The notes under the pieces: model-generated | The model's input: only the letters and a program-made list of their open reading frames with translations | Told to the model about the DNA's origin: nothing | The model's database searches: none | DNA from: Lindgomyces ingoldianus | Lineage: Eukaryota; Ascomycota; Dothideomycetes; Pleosporales; Lindgomycetaceae | Assembly (NCBI RefSeq): GCF_010093535.1 | Contig: NW_022985181.1 | Location: 140,343 to 204,342, forward strand | Direction of reading: 5' to 3' | DNA: 64,000 nt | Shown: positions 33,165-43,539 of the stretch, in pieces | Layout: every line of letters begins with the position of its first letter | Numbering within the stretch: the first letter of the stretch is position 1 | Program-made: the position numbers and the translations under genes

Positions 33165-34174
33165 ATGGTAGCCTCCCTCTCCCAAGAATTGTCGCCGCCT
33201 GGACCTTTCTATTCAACAAGGTATTCCGTCCTCCCGTGTCGAGTCCGCTTTCCCAGCAATCGCTCAATCCCAAAATGGTTCCCTTCATAACTCACCTCGA
33301 ACTCGTCGATTAGCTCAGCACCTATGTTTCTCTGTTTCTCCCGTGTGCTATCCTTGATGGCAAAGCCCTTCCGCTTCACCAAGTACCAAGTCATTCTACC
33401 TCGCTTCCATTTGCCAAGCAACATCTCGACTTCCCATATGTTTTCCTCGGCATGTCTCGGGACCGGCTGGTTTGCTACTTGATTGCGAGAAAAACCAGTC
33501 ATTGGTTCTCCCTTGTGTACAGTTTCGGGTTTAATTCCCTGGGAAGGGTCCTCGGGTAGAGAGCACAGAGAAGTATTGGTGGTAGTGCAGGAATCCCAAA
33601 TACTGCTTTCTTGACTCCGGCAACATGAAGAGCAACTACTGAGTGGTTGACCGTAGGTTGGCATCATCATCCCGGGTGCCGATTCGGGACTCCCGAGTTC
33701 GTGCCGTGGTAGGTTATGGGCGGCAAATTGACTCCGTGGCGACAAGAGCTTCGGCTCCGTGAACGGGTAGATGAAAGAGCAATCGTTCCGAACATGGAAC
33801 AGGGGCGGGCCAGCCGTCGATTCGAAGTACGACTGAAATGCATATGAGGAGGGATGCTCGAAACTCTGTACTGGTAAAGGTACCTCGTGAGGAAAAAAAA
33901 AGGACTGCCCATAGCAAACGTATGCTCCATCAACGGTCTTTGTTCGGTCAGCAAGGCGCCCGTTGTGGCCGGTTGGGAACAATGGGGTGGCGCGCTTCTC
34001 TCCATGGCTTCAAGTTGGATGTCGAAAGAATCCCATTGTTCATTGAGAGATAGGATACTCGACTCAGGCACCGAAGGACAAAGACCTTCTTTGTACCGAT
34101 GAGAGAGCTCTGGGTAACCCATGACAGGGTAAGGTGGCCAATTTTGACCAGGGATAATCTGCTGCGTTGATTCC
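33165..34174 (-). pseudogene. Two-chromodomain protein gene, decayed
   Basis: The frame read from 33982 to 33209 ends in two chromodomain-like units, WEVEMLLGKWKRGRMTWYLV followed by an ELIDEFEVSYEG tail, and then FGIERLLGKRTRHGRTEYLVE. The stop at 33209 is a TAG where chromodomains have Trp, and the frame continues beyond it with KGPGGDNSWEREATIS, so the stop is a nonsense mutation of TGG, in a TpG-to-TpA context as RIP would give. The 5' part (ATG at about 34174, MESTQQ) is in another frame, implying a shift near 33960-33990. The N-terminal part is Pro/Ser-rich and unrecognised. Chromodomains bind methylated histone tails, and the role here is unknown. Confidence 0.65.
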
Positions 34175-34639
34175 ATTATGAAGGAATATGAAAGAAGTCT
34201 CCCGTACTCGCGTCGAACTTTGGAGTGGATGATAGAGAGGTCTGTATGTTGGAGTTGGACTCGGAATGAAGAGCTTGTGCAGGCCAACGAAGCACCTTAC
34301 TTATATGTACGCCAGTGACCACGACATGTCAATAAGCCTTGATCTACCCATAGGCTCCTGTCTCAAGGCTGATTTGGCATGAAGAGCTCATTCCAGACTG
34401 CAAGGACATGTTGCACCCATGGAGCCTAAGATGCCTTGGCTGTGCTTCCGAACTATCTCGCAAAGCCACAGACTGGGGGACGCATGAGATTGATGATGCT
34501 CATGATGTCTACTAGACCGGGACTTCCTTGATAGTTTATCAGCACCCTGTTGGACTCAACTTCGCGACCAAAGGATTCTGGCAATGCGATGGAGAGGCCT
34601 CCCCTTCACTTTGCCTATCAGGAGGCACGATAGGTCACC

Positions 34640-35066
34640 AACTGACGCGCGGCAGACCAGAACCCGAGGATACGAATGCGTCAGGACACTGCCGAAGACG
34701 CAGACTCGGTGCTTTGCATGATCTTCAAGGGAAGGGGAGGCTTAGATGAGGACATGGGAGTGATAGACTCGGAAGGGCTGGGTCGACTCCGCATGTCTCT
34801 TGATGCGCAATAGGATCGCGCTGTCAAAGCGGATTCCCACATTCGCAATAGCTTACGGGATGGAATGAGGTGGAAGATAGGGGACGCTTGCATTATTCAC
34901 GGATCACCGTACGAGAATCGTTCCAGCTGGCTAGCTTTGACCTATCCCGAGCTGCACCGCCTTGACACTCACTTGACCATGGATATTGCTCTGTTACTTC
35001 ACAATCATGCGTCGCATGAAGCGGCAGTAATGGCGGTGGCTTATCGACACCGTCCATGCCACTGGC
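34640..35066 (+). pseudogene. Unrecognised coding-like remnant left of the MITE
   Basis: A plus-strand frame with one internal TAG reads like protein (SVLCMIFKGRGGLDEDMGV, SEGLGRLRMSLDAQ, then RAVKADSHIRNSLRDGMRW) and runs on through 34865-35066. I do not recognise the family. It ends where the MITE begins. It may be part of the same former gene as 35730-36057, but the frames do not join directly. Confidence 0.35.
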
Positions 35067-35721
35067 CAAGGCTTCCAACGAGGCGTAGTACTGTACGATT
35101 GGGCGATTTTGAGGCCTGTACGGGTGAGATTTTGTGTACGTTCGTACGATAGGGAGGAGGAGAGGTAGGTGTACGTATCGTAACTGTTACGGCTCACGTG
35201 ATCTGTACAAGTAGTACAATTCGATTAAAGTACGCCGTACTCCAGTCAAAACAGCTAAGACTATAGGTCCCTAGAGACGCAAGATTAAGGTCTAATTAAC
35301 TATAAAATAACTAGTTCTCCCTAGTAACAAGAGCAGATAGGACTAGATGAGGCCTGTAAGGCGGCAAGAGGCGTAGTGTGAGGAGGCGTGGTGTGAGGGG
35401 TATTGATCAGGAAACACAAGTCACAGAGAGGGAATGCAGGATAGGGGGTAACGAGAGTAAACTTTAGGGTTGGAGGCAGAGGTACGGAGGCCTAGGAGCC
35501 TATATACCCCGTGCCAATCCTAGGGTACTGAGGGGTTGGATAGCTGTAACATAACTGTGTATACAAACTTCCCAAAAGGGTAATACAATCCATACTACGT
35601 ACCGTACCTAGGGCATCATTAAACGTACGGTACGGCTCACGAACTCGGTACGTTCGTACTGAACACGTGACCGTTACGGTTCACTTTGTACGGACCGTAG
35701 TACGGCCCGTTGGAAGCCCTG
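35067..35721 (-). mobile_element. hAT-type MITE, copy 2, with nested LTR
   Basis: This is the same unit as 31713-32205 in opposite orientation, flanked by exact 8-base duplications CCACTGGC (35059-35066 and 35722-35729). It is longer only because an LTR copy sits at 35392-35565. The ends read CAAGGCTTCCAACG and, reversed, CAGGGCTTCCAACG. Confidence 0.9.
35392..35565 (-). mobile_element. LTR copy inside the MITE
   Basis: The sequence starts TGTGAGGGGTATTGATCAGG and ends near GTGTATACA. It matches the solo LTR at 28483-28653 over its whole length with scattered differences, including the CCTATATACCCC stretch. No clean 5-base duplication is visible, so the ends are approximate. Confidence 0.75.
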
Positions 35722-35729
35722 CCACTGGC

Positions 35730-36057
35730 CTCTGGGCAGCTGAGTGATTCAAGAAGCCAAAGAGCACATGAGTCACTTTGGAGAAGCGTCTTCAGGGACG
35801 AAACATGGCTTCAGCTCGCACTTGACAAATTTGGCGTGAATCCGGTCCTCGTTGGCCCTGACTTATATAAATACTTCGACGAGCCCAAGGAGGAATACCA
35901 GAATGGGTACATGGTACTTCTCTCAGGGGATTTAGAAGACGAACTTAGATGGGAGCGAGCCACGTTCTTTTATAGTCTGAAAAAGCATAAGTACGATAAG
36001 GCTACCAAAGAAATTTCGTTTAACGTTAATTGTGGAATCACGCTACTCGACTATTGA
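35730..36057 (+). CDS. Fragment of an unrecognised gene right of the MITE
   Basis: An open frame from the MITE edge to a stop at 36057 encodes a well-formed segment (HESLWRSVFRDETWLQLALDK, then NPVLVGPDLYKYFDEP and RWERATFFYSLKKHKYDKA). The high aromatic and charged content and lack of stops suggest a real conserved protein. I do not recognise a domain. The natural 5' end is lost or lies before the MITE, where an ATG at 35055 is in frame. It may be a pseudogene. Confidence 0.4.
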
Positions 36058-37319
36058 TGGGTTGTGAGGAAATTGAGATGGCAAATCTTCGACCACTGTT
36101 TCATAGGAAACCCCCAACCGCTTATTGCTTCTGGAATGATGATGAAGCAAGATTAAGAAGTACTGTTCGACCGAATATTGTTGGGATAGAAGGAGAGATT
36201 ACTCGGCTTAGGGACATTGCCCCTATCTGCTGTCTCAGGCTTTGTGTCCCCCCGGAAAGCCAACGCAGCAGCAAATTCTCGCACAGCCTGATACACTTCA
36301 AGTCACACCAATTTACAAAGACGGGGAAAAATATCCTGCAGGAGAAATCCAAGGATGGGAATACGGCTGGTAGATAGCAAATCCAAGTTCTCATTTCAAT
36401 GTACACAATGCACTCTTCCTGCGGCTTTCGTCTCTGGCCATCGGCATCCGTATATCCTCAAGTGCCGCCGGCATCGAAAACATGTAGGGTGGTCGGCATA
36501 TCGTGGGCTCTAAGCCTTCTCAGCCTAGCCAACAGAGACCTTATCTCACAAGTCAGCCGCCCCACAGATGATTTTGCACTAATACTATTTTAGATTAGAC
36601 AAAACTTCTAAAACTTCTAAGCTAATTAAAACTTCTAAGGTCTTCTAGGCTAATTAAAGGCTAATTACTAATAACGCGTAAAATTATCTGCAGAGCGTCT
36701 AAGAAGAAATAGAGTAAGTTTATATGTATCTTAGTTCACAAATCTATTAAATTATGCAATAGCACTACACTAGCATTAGTATCTATTAAAATGTTTAATG
36801 TAATTAAAAACAGAGGTATTTATTTTTATAATAGGCACATTTTAAGACATATCTAACACTATTTAAAGAGTAAAGTACATTATTAAACACATTTTTAATG
36901 TGTTGTGTGTTCTAGCTATTAACTGTCTATCCCTATCCTATTACTCCTGTTAACACTACGCGTTGTATCCCTTTATAACTGCAGGAGCTAAGGCACACAT
37001 GCCTTCTCTATTACCTCTTATAATTAAAACTTTAGTGTAAACAGGTGTAGGTGTGCAGTCGCAGTTATTAGTACACCTACGCTTAACCTACTGCATTATA
37101 TAACCTAGTTAATAAGAAGGGCGTTAGGGATTCTATACCTCTAAGGAACTTCTAGGAACTTCTAGAAACTTTTAAAAACTTCTAGAAACTTCTAAGAACT
37201 TCTAGGGACTTCTAGGGACTTCTAGAAACTTCTAAAGTATAGTAAAAAAAAGGGTTAAGAAAAAAAGAAATAGGCGTTTAAAATAGTAAAAAAGTAGAAA
37301 AAAGCAAAAACATTAAAAT

Positions 37320-39800
37320 GCTTTAAATGCAATAAGTTAGGGCCCTATTTCTCTAAGCCTTTAGCTTTAGATTAATCTTGTCCTATCTATAAAGTTAAAA
37401 GATCTTTTTAGCCTTATCTTAGTAGCTAGGGATGTCTATAATGTTAAATTCTAGAAGGACGTTCTCTACGCGTGTCTTACACAGATCCTTTACAAAGGAA
37501 GAATAATAAGCGCTAATAATAGTAGCCTATTACTATGTAATAAGTAAGTCTGTACCTTAAAGCAACTAATATTTAATTATAGGGATACTCTTTTAATTAC
37601 CTAGACTAGTTTTAGTAAGAGCATAATCTTCTACACTTATTTAGTGTTAACTGCTAAAATTACTATCTAAATTATTCTACTAAATAAGCTTAAAGACAAG
37701 CAGCTAGACAACATATAACAACTAAAAAAATGTAAGCTATGTATTATTAATGCGTAGAGTAGGGCTAGTTAGTAGGGACTATTTACTTAAATTATTAACA
37801 GAGAATTTACTTATCTACTTATAAAGCTAAAGCAGGCTTTTAGTAGAGCTTTCTAGGACATTCTAAAAAATCTAGAGTTATAGTCTTAAATTAGATTAGT
37901 AGCTATTAATAAATATTATTTTATATTAGACTAGAAAAAGTTTTAACTTACATTTATAATACTAAGTTAACTATAAGTTATACTTTAAAAGGATGTTATC
38001 TAGTTTGCCTGTTCTGCTATGTTAGACAGTACTGCAGAGGATGCAGTCTTACGCTACGCTAGTTTCTGTCCACTAGGCTGCTGTATGTACTAGACTAAGG
38101 TTATCTGCACATTAGTTAATTACTTTAATGTTGCTATTTTAGTAGTTTCTTTACTATAAAGTAAAGTTAACTTATAGAATAGTCTTTATTTTCTTTTAAA
38201 AGAAAGTGTCTTAAGTAGGTGTACTAATTCTAGAGAGATCTCTAAGATAGTTGTATTTATTAATAGGCGTATATCTGTTTAGTTAGCTGCAGCGTAGTTT
38301 TACTTAATGCTCCTTTATTTAATAGAAGGACTAGAACTCTACAATTAGTATATAACTAATATTAATAATAGTCTACAGTGTGTGTACAACATAGTAGAGA
38401 TGTTTACTGTAAATGTGCAAGAATATAACTAGAACAAGTGTTATTTTAAGTTTAAAAAGCTAATATCTTATATCTAAATTATAGTAGCTACTACTTTACT
38501 AGGCATAGGCGTTAATATCTCTAATGTTAACTACATTATATGCTAGAAGTTTCTAATTATAAAGAGCCTCTTAGATCTCTAGCAGCGTGCTAGGCGCAGT
38601 AAACGCGCACTTAGTTAATTAAGTACTGCGTATATATTCCTACTATATTAGTTATTTAACTCTAAGGGTTTATATAAACTAGGCGTTTTACTACTCTACC
38701 CTAAATAAAATAGACAGCCTTTAAGAAAAAAAACAGCGCAGAATTAGTTACTAGTTAATAAAGTAAAAGTATATAGTTAATTAGCCTAAAGCTTTACACT
38801 AGGTAATACTAGTAACATAAATAGTGTCTGCTTATAAAAGTCTAGCTAAGAAACTGCTAGGTTAGACTAGCCTTCTACTAGATATTAGATAAAGTCTAAT
38901 ATACAGGCCTAGGCAAACATAGGTAATTACTAGATTAATATAGCTAATAGTTTATATTACTATAAAAGTATTTTATCTTAACTAGGGGAGTATAATATCC
39001 CTCTAAAAGACAGATTTATTGTTGTACTAAGTTTCTGCTATTTAAAGTGCAATATTGCACTTCTTCTACTAGCTACGCTACTGCTAGAGCCCCTAAGTGT
39101 AGTTTCTGCTCTAAGAATAGGCACACTCTCTACCTTTATACTTATTGCCCTTAATAAGTAAGCTAGAATCTAGGTAGAGAGACACTACAGTAACTCTACA
39201 TGTTAAGCACCTCTGCCTTTATCTGTGTATATAAGGATGTGCTTATAATAGGAGCTGTTGCAATACTATAAAATTAAGTATACTATTAAAGTAGATCTTA
39301 TAGTTAATAAGATATATAAGCATGTTCTATTTATATCTAGTTAGAAACATTTTAAGACTAATGCTAAAGCACTTTATAACATACTTTTAGGCATAGTAGC
39401 GTCTGCAAACATATGTTTAGTCTATTATAAAAAAAAGCTATAACGCTAGTATATAAAGTAAAATAAATCTAGTTAGGTCTATACTCTATTATCTATAAAA
39501 GATTTAAGTGTAGATTATGTTACTTAAATCTGTTAACAGAATAACGCTCTTACTAAGAAGGTAGCACTGCAACATACACTGCAAGCTGCATCTGCATCCT
39601 CTAGTAGCCGCGTTGTCCTCTAGCTAGTTGTATTAGATAATACTTATATAACTATAAGTGCCTTTACTTTAACTGTACTAAAGATACTACCTTTAAATAA
39701 CACATTGCGTAGCATTATTTATATAATTATATTAAGCTTTACTTAAGAAGTTATATATTTATAAAGTTTTATAGATAACTTTTTTTTAGCATACAGTCTA
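37320..39800 (+). pseudogene. RIP-decayed RecQ-like SF2 helicase
   Basis: Read through stops, the frame holds helicase motifs in order. Motif I is near 37605-37625 (TSFSKS, from a GKS loop). Motif II is near 37900-37912 (LVAINKYYF, where DECH/DEAH would be, with all four residues altered by C-to-T or G-to-A changes). Motif III is FACSAMLD near 38005-38030. Motifs V-VI are near 38490-38600 (TLLGIGVNISNV, QQRARRSKRAL). A Cys-pair segment near 37320-37350 (KCFKCNK) resembles a zinc-knuckle remnant. Stops are TAA/TAG at Gln positions. The spacing resembles RecQ-type helicases that are repeated in many fungal genomes. It is non-functional. Confidence 0.65.
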
Positions 39801-40659
39801 GGTTCTCTAGAATATTTAAAAGTAGGCTAATAGTAGGCTAGTAATGCTAACTGCTAGCACTAGTTAATCTAGTTAGCTAAAGCCCCTAGAAGACAGAAGT
39901 TTGCTAGTAACAGTACACAATAATGTAAGTTACAGTAGGCAAAATAAGCTATATATATATAAGGCAGCTATAAACACTACGCTATTGCAACCCTAGGCAG
40001 CATTAGTAAATGTAGATAGAAATATATTATATTACTAAAAAAAAGTTCTTAGTTTCTTACTAGTATCCTAGAGTAGAAAAGTGTAATATATAACTAATAA
40101 AAAAAAAAGCTGTTTAATGTGTTATAAATTATATTATTAGCTTAAGCATTTTTTTAAAGGCTCTAATTTTTTACTTTATGCCTTAGTTAGCCTAAAAGTT
40201 TATAGAAGTTTTAGAGCACTTAAAATATCTAAAATATTTAAAGTAAAATTATAGTTTATAGTAATCTAATTAGTAAAAGTTAGCTAAAGTTTTAAAGTAT
40301 TTTATAATTTAAAAAAGTACTATATATTATAGGGTCTTTATTAGTCTAGAAGTTTACAGAAGTTTTAGAAGTTAGTAAAAGTAAAAATATAGTAAAGTTG
40401 CTATAGTAAAAGTATAACACATATAACTTACTAGTAACTAATAGATAGTAATATAAACAACACTATATTATAAGTTTAACTTTAACTATAACATTAACAT
40501 GCCTTACTTTTAGTCTCTTTTAGAAGCCCTAGGTTTTATAACTTAAAATAAACATTAAGCTATAGCAGTAGCTACTGCTTTAGGCTATAGGGTAACCTAT
40601 AGTAGGCGCATTTTCTACTTCTTATAAGCTATTAGTTGCTGTTACTGTCTTTACAGCAG

Positions 40660-40985
40660 TTGTAGTTAAGGGCACAGGTTGCTAACATTAGTATAGCTGC
40701 TATTACTATTGCCCTTGCCCTCACCCTTACCCTTGCCTTTGCCTCCCTCCTACCCTCCTTGTCCGCCTCCCCCTCCCTCCTCCTCCTCCTCCACCACTAC
40801 TACTACTACTACTACCTCCTTCTCCTTTTTCTTCTCCTCCTCCTTCTTTTCTCTTCTTTCTGCTGCCTTCTAATAATAATAACAACAACAACAATAAGGT
40901 CTAGCAGCTATTTAGGGACAACCCTCCCTCTTTAGCTGCTCCCCTCCTCCCTCCTCCTCCCCCTGCTGTGGTAGTGCCTGCGCCT
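40660..40985 (+). repeat. Low-complexity pyrimidine/CNN-repeat tract
   Basis: Dense runs of CCT, CTC and ACT triplets, then AAC triplets (40885-40900), in an otherwise AT-rich element. It probably encoded a Pro/Ser/Thr-rich linker before decay, or is simple-sequence expansion. Confidence 0.6.
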
Positions 40986-41528
40986 GTGCCTAGCTTGCAA
41001 GGATACTACACCTAGGGTTAACAGGCAAACCCTGTTTGCTAGCTGTAGGCTTAGGCTAACTAGCCTACTAGTAAATGTTATGTTTACTAGGAAAATAGCA
41101 AGTAGTAGTTTACCCTAAAGGCTATAAAGTCTACTCTGTAAAAGGAGGTAAACACAGTTCACAGTTATATAGGCTAAATTATAGAGACAAAGTTAGGTAA
41201 GTAGTTACTAGGTAATTAGCAGTGCACTTACTATTAAAAAAAAGGTTAAAAGTGCTAGCATTATTTTAATAATGCTAGGTTATAAGTTAAGCATGCTAAA
41301 TTAACTTGCGCTTATTATTATGCTAACCTTTATAAAGGTAGTTGCATGTTCTTAACCTGCTATAAGAAGAACCTATAGGTAAAACCACCTTCTAGACCTA
41401 GAGGGATAAGGTATTATCCCTTAGCACTAAAAGGGCCACCCCCTCCCCCACCTCCTAGAGGTGCTAGCAGCATTGCTGTGTAATAGGTATTAGGTGTTAA
41501 TAAATAATAACCTTTATGTATATCTTTA

Positions 41529-42120
41529 CTGCAGCAGCTTTAAACTATCTCTAGAGTAGCTCTAAGTACTATATAAAAAAAGACACTAGAGTGTTAGAGT
41601 TAGGTTAACTTAGTAAAGCGTCCCTTACTATCTAGGTTTTAACTTTGTGCTAGCTTTAGCTAGTGTCTTAAAAGAATCTAAGTAACAGGGCTTAGTAAGA
41701 CAACATTAATATATAATAACTTTTATATACACNNNNNNNNNNNNNNNNNNNNNNNNNNNNNNNNNNNNNNNNNNNNNNNNNNNNNNNNNNNNNNNNNNNN
41801 NNNNNNNNNNNNNNNNNNNNNNNNNNNNNNNNNNNNNNNNNNNNNNNNNNNNNNNNNNNNNNNNNNNNNNNNNNNNNNNNNNNNNNNNNNNNNNNNNNNN
41901 NNNNNNNNNNNNNNNNNNNNNNNNNNNNNNNNNNNNNNNNNNNNNNNNNNNNNNNNNNNNNNNNNNNCAGCAGCTTTAAACTGTCTCTAGAGTAGCTCTA
42001 AGTACTATATAAAAAAGGACGCTAGAGTGTTAGAGTTAGGTTAACTTAGTAAGGCGTCTCTTACTATCTAGGCTTTAACTTTGTGCTAGCTTTAGCTAGT
42101 GTCCTAAAAGGGCCTTAAAG
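41529..42120. repeat. Direct duplication flanking an assembly gap (N at 41733-41967)
   Basis: About 150 bases before the gap (41529-41680) recur after it (41968-42120) with a few transitions, starting CAGCAGCTTTAAACT in both. The 235 Ns therefore sit between two direct copies. This could be a true tandem duplication or a misjoined repeat. Confidence 0.8.
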
Positions 42121-42689
42121 TAGAGCTTATTAAAACAGCTTATATCTTTAGCAGCTTAAGAATAGTTAGTCTAAGCCTTAGTTTCTTTAAAGTTTAGAGT
42201 TTAAACTATACTACTTTAACTACTAGTGTTTAACTAATACTTACACAGCTTTTAGCTTAACTTTTACTTATACTAAAATAGTGTTTAACTTTTGCATATA
42301 TAGTAAATACAGCTTTTACTACAGCAACAGCAACAGGTATTCTAACAGGTATAATAGTAGAAGTAGTAAACATAGCGCCTGTAATATTTACTATTACTGC
42401 TTTACTATTAGACAAGAGGTAGAGCAGCTTGTGCACTAGTATGTCTAATTAGTAATAATCTTCTAAGACTTATAAATAAGCTTAGAGCAGATAAATATTA
42501 CACTAGTGTACCTATCTTATAACAACAACCTTAGCGCCTATAATATCCTTATTACAGACACTGCCTTATACTACAGTAACGCTATATACTTTACACTTAT
42601 GCTAGGCAGAAACTTTTATGCTAACACTACTTTATATTTAGGCAGTTATACATGTAACACATATAATAACTTTAACTTATAAGCTACCT

Positions 42690-43210
42690 AGTTAATAGAA
42701 ACAGTTTAATAGACATAGTTTAATAGACATAGTTTAATAAACATAGTTTAATAGACACAGCTTTATAAAAATGCTAGGATAAAAACACTTTAATAAACAC
42801 ACTTTAATAGACACACTTTAATAGACATAGTTTAATAGACACACTTTAATAAACATAATTTAATAGACATAGTTTAATAGACACAGCTTTATAAAAATGC
42901 TAGAATAGAAACGCTTTAATAGACACAGTCTAATAAACGCAGTTTAATAGACACAGCTTTATAGAAATGCTAGGATAGAAACGCTTTAATAGACACACTT
43001 TAATAAACACAGTTTAATAAACGCAGTTTAATAGACACAGCTTTATAGAAATGCTAGAATAAAAACGCTTTAATAGACACGCTTTAATAGACATAGTTTA
43101 ATAGACACGCTTTAATAGACACAGTTTAATAGACGCAGTTTAATAGACACAGCTTTATAGAAATGCTAGGATTAAAACGCTTTATTAGAAACGCTTTAAT
43201 AGAAGCGCTT
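42690..43210. repeat. Tandem array of a TTTAATAGACAC unit
   Basis: About thirty variants of TTTAATAGACACAG-like units occur, organised in a higher-order pattern with GCTTTATAGAAATGCTAGGA inserts recurring every 100-150 bases. No frame runs through it. Confidence 0.85.
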
Positions 43211-43264
43211 TAAGGAATGCCTATAGATAGGCTTTTTTAATGTTGTATATAACTCTATAATTCT

Positions 43265-43535
43265 ACTGTCTACAAACTCCTACAAACTTGTACAAACTTC
43301 TGCAGACTCCTAGAAACTTCTGTAGACTCCTAGAAACTTCTGTAGACTCCTAGAAACTTCTGTAGACTCCTAGAAACTTCTATAGACTCCTGGAAACTTC
43401 TGTAGACTCTAGAAAACTTCTGTAGACTCCTAGAAACTTCTGTAGACTCTAGGAAACTTCTGTAGACTCCTAGAAACTTCTATAGACTCTAGGAAACTTC
43501 TATAGACTCCTAAAAACTTTTAATGCAATTATAAA
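43265..43535. repeat. Tandem array of a 20-base CTTCTGTAGACTCCTAGAAA unit
   Basis: Roughly a dozen head-to-tail copies of a 20-base unit with C/T and A/G variants. The AACTTCT core is the same motif that makes up the ends of the surrounding element. Confidence 0.85.
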
Positions 43536-43539
43536 AGGC

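Noticed and set aside
42690..43535. CRISPR-like array
   Set aside because: The repeats are head-to-tail without unique spacers of constant length, the units vary, and the host is a fungus.
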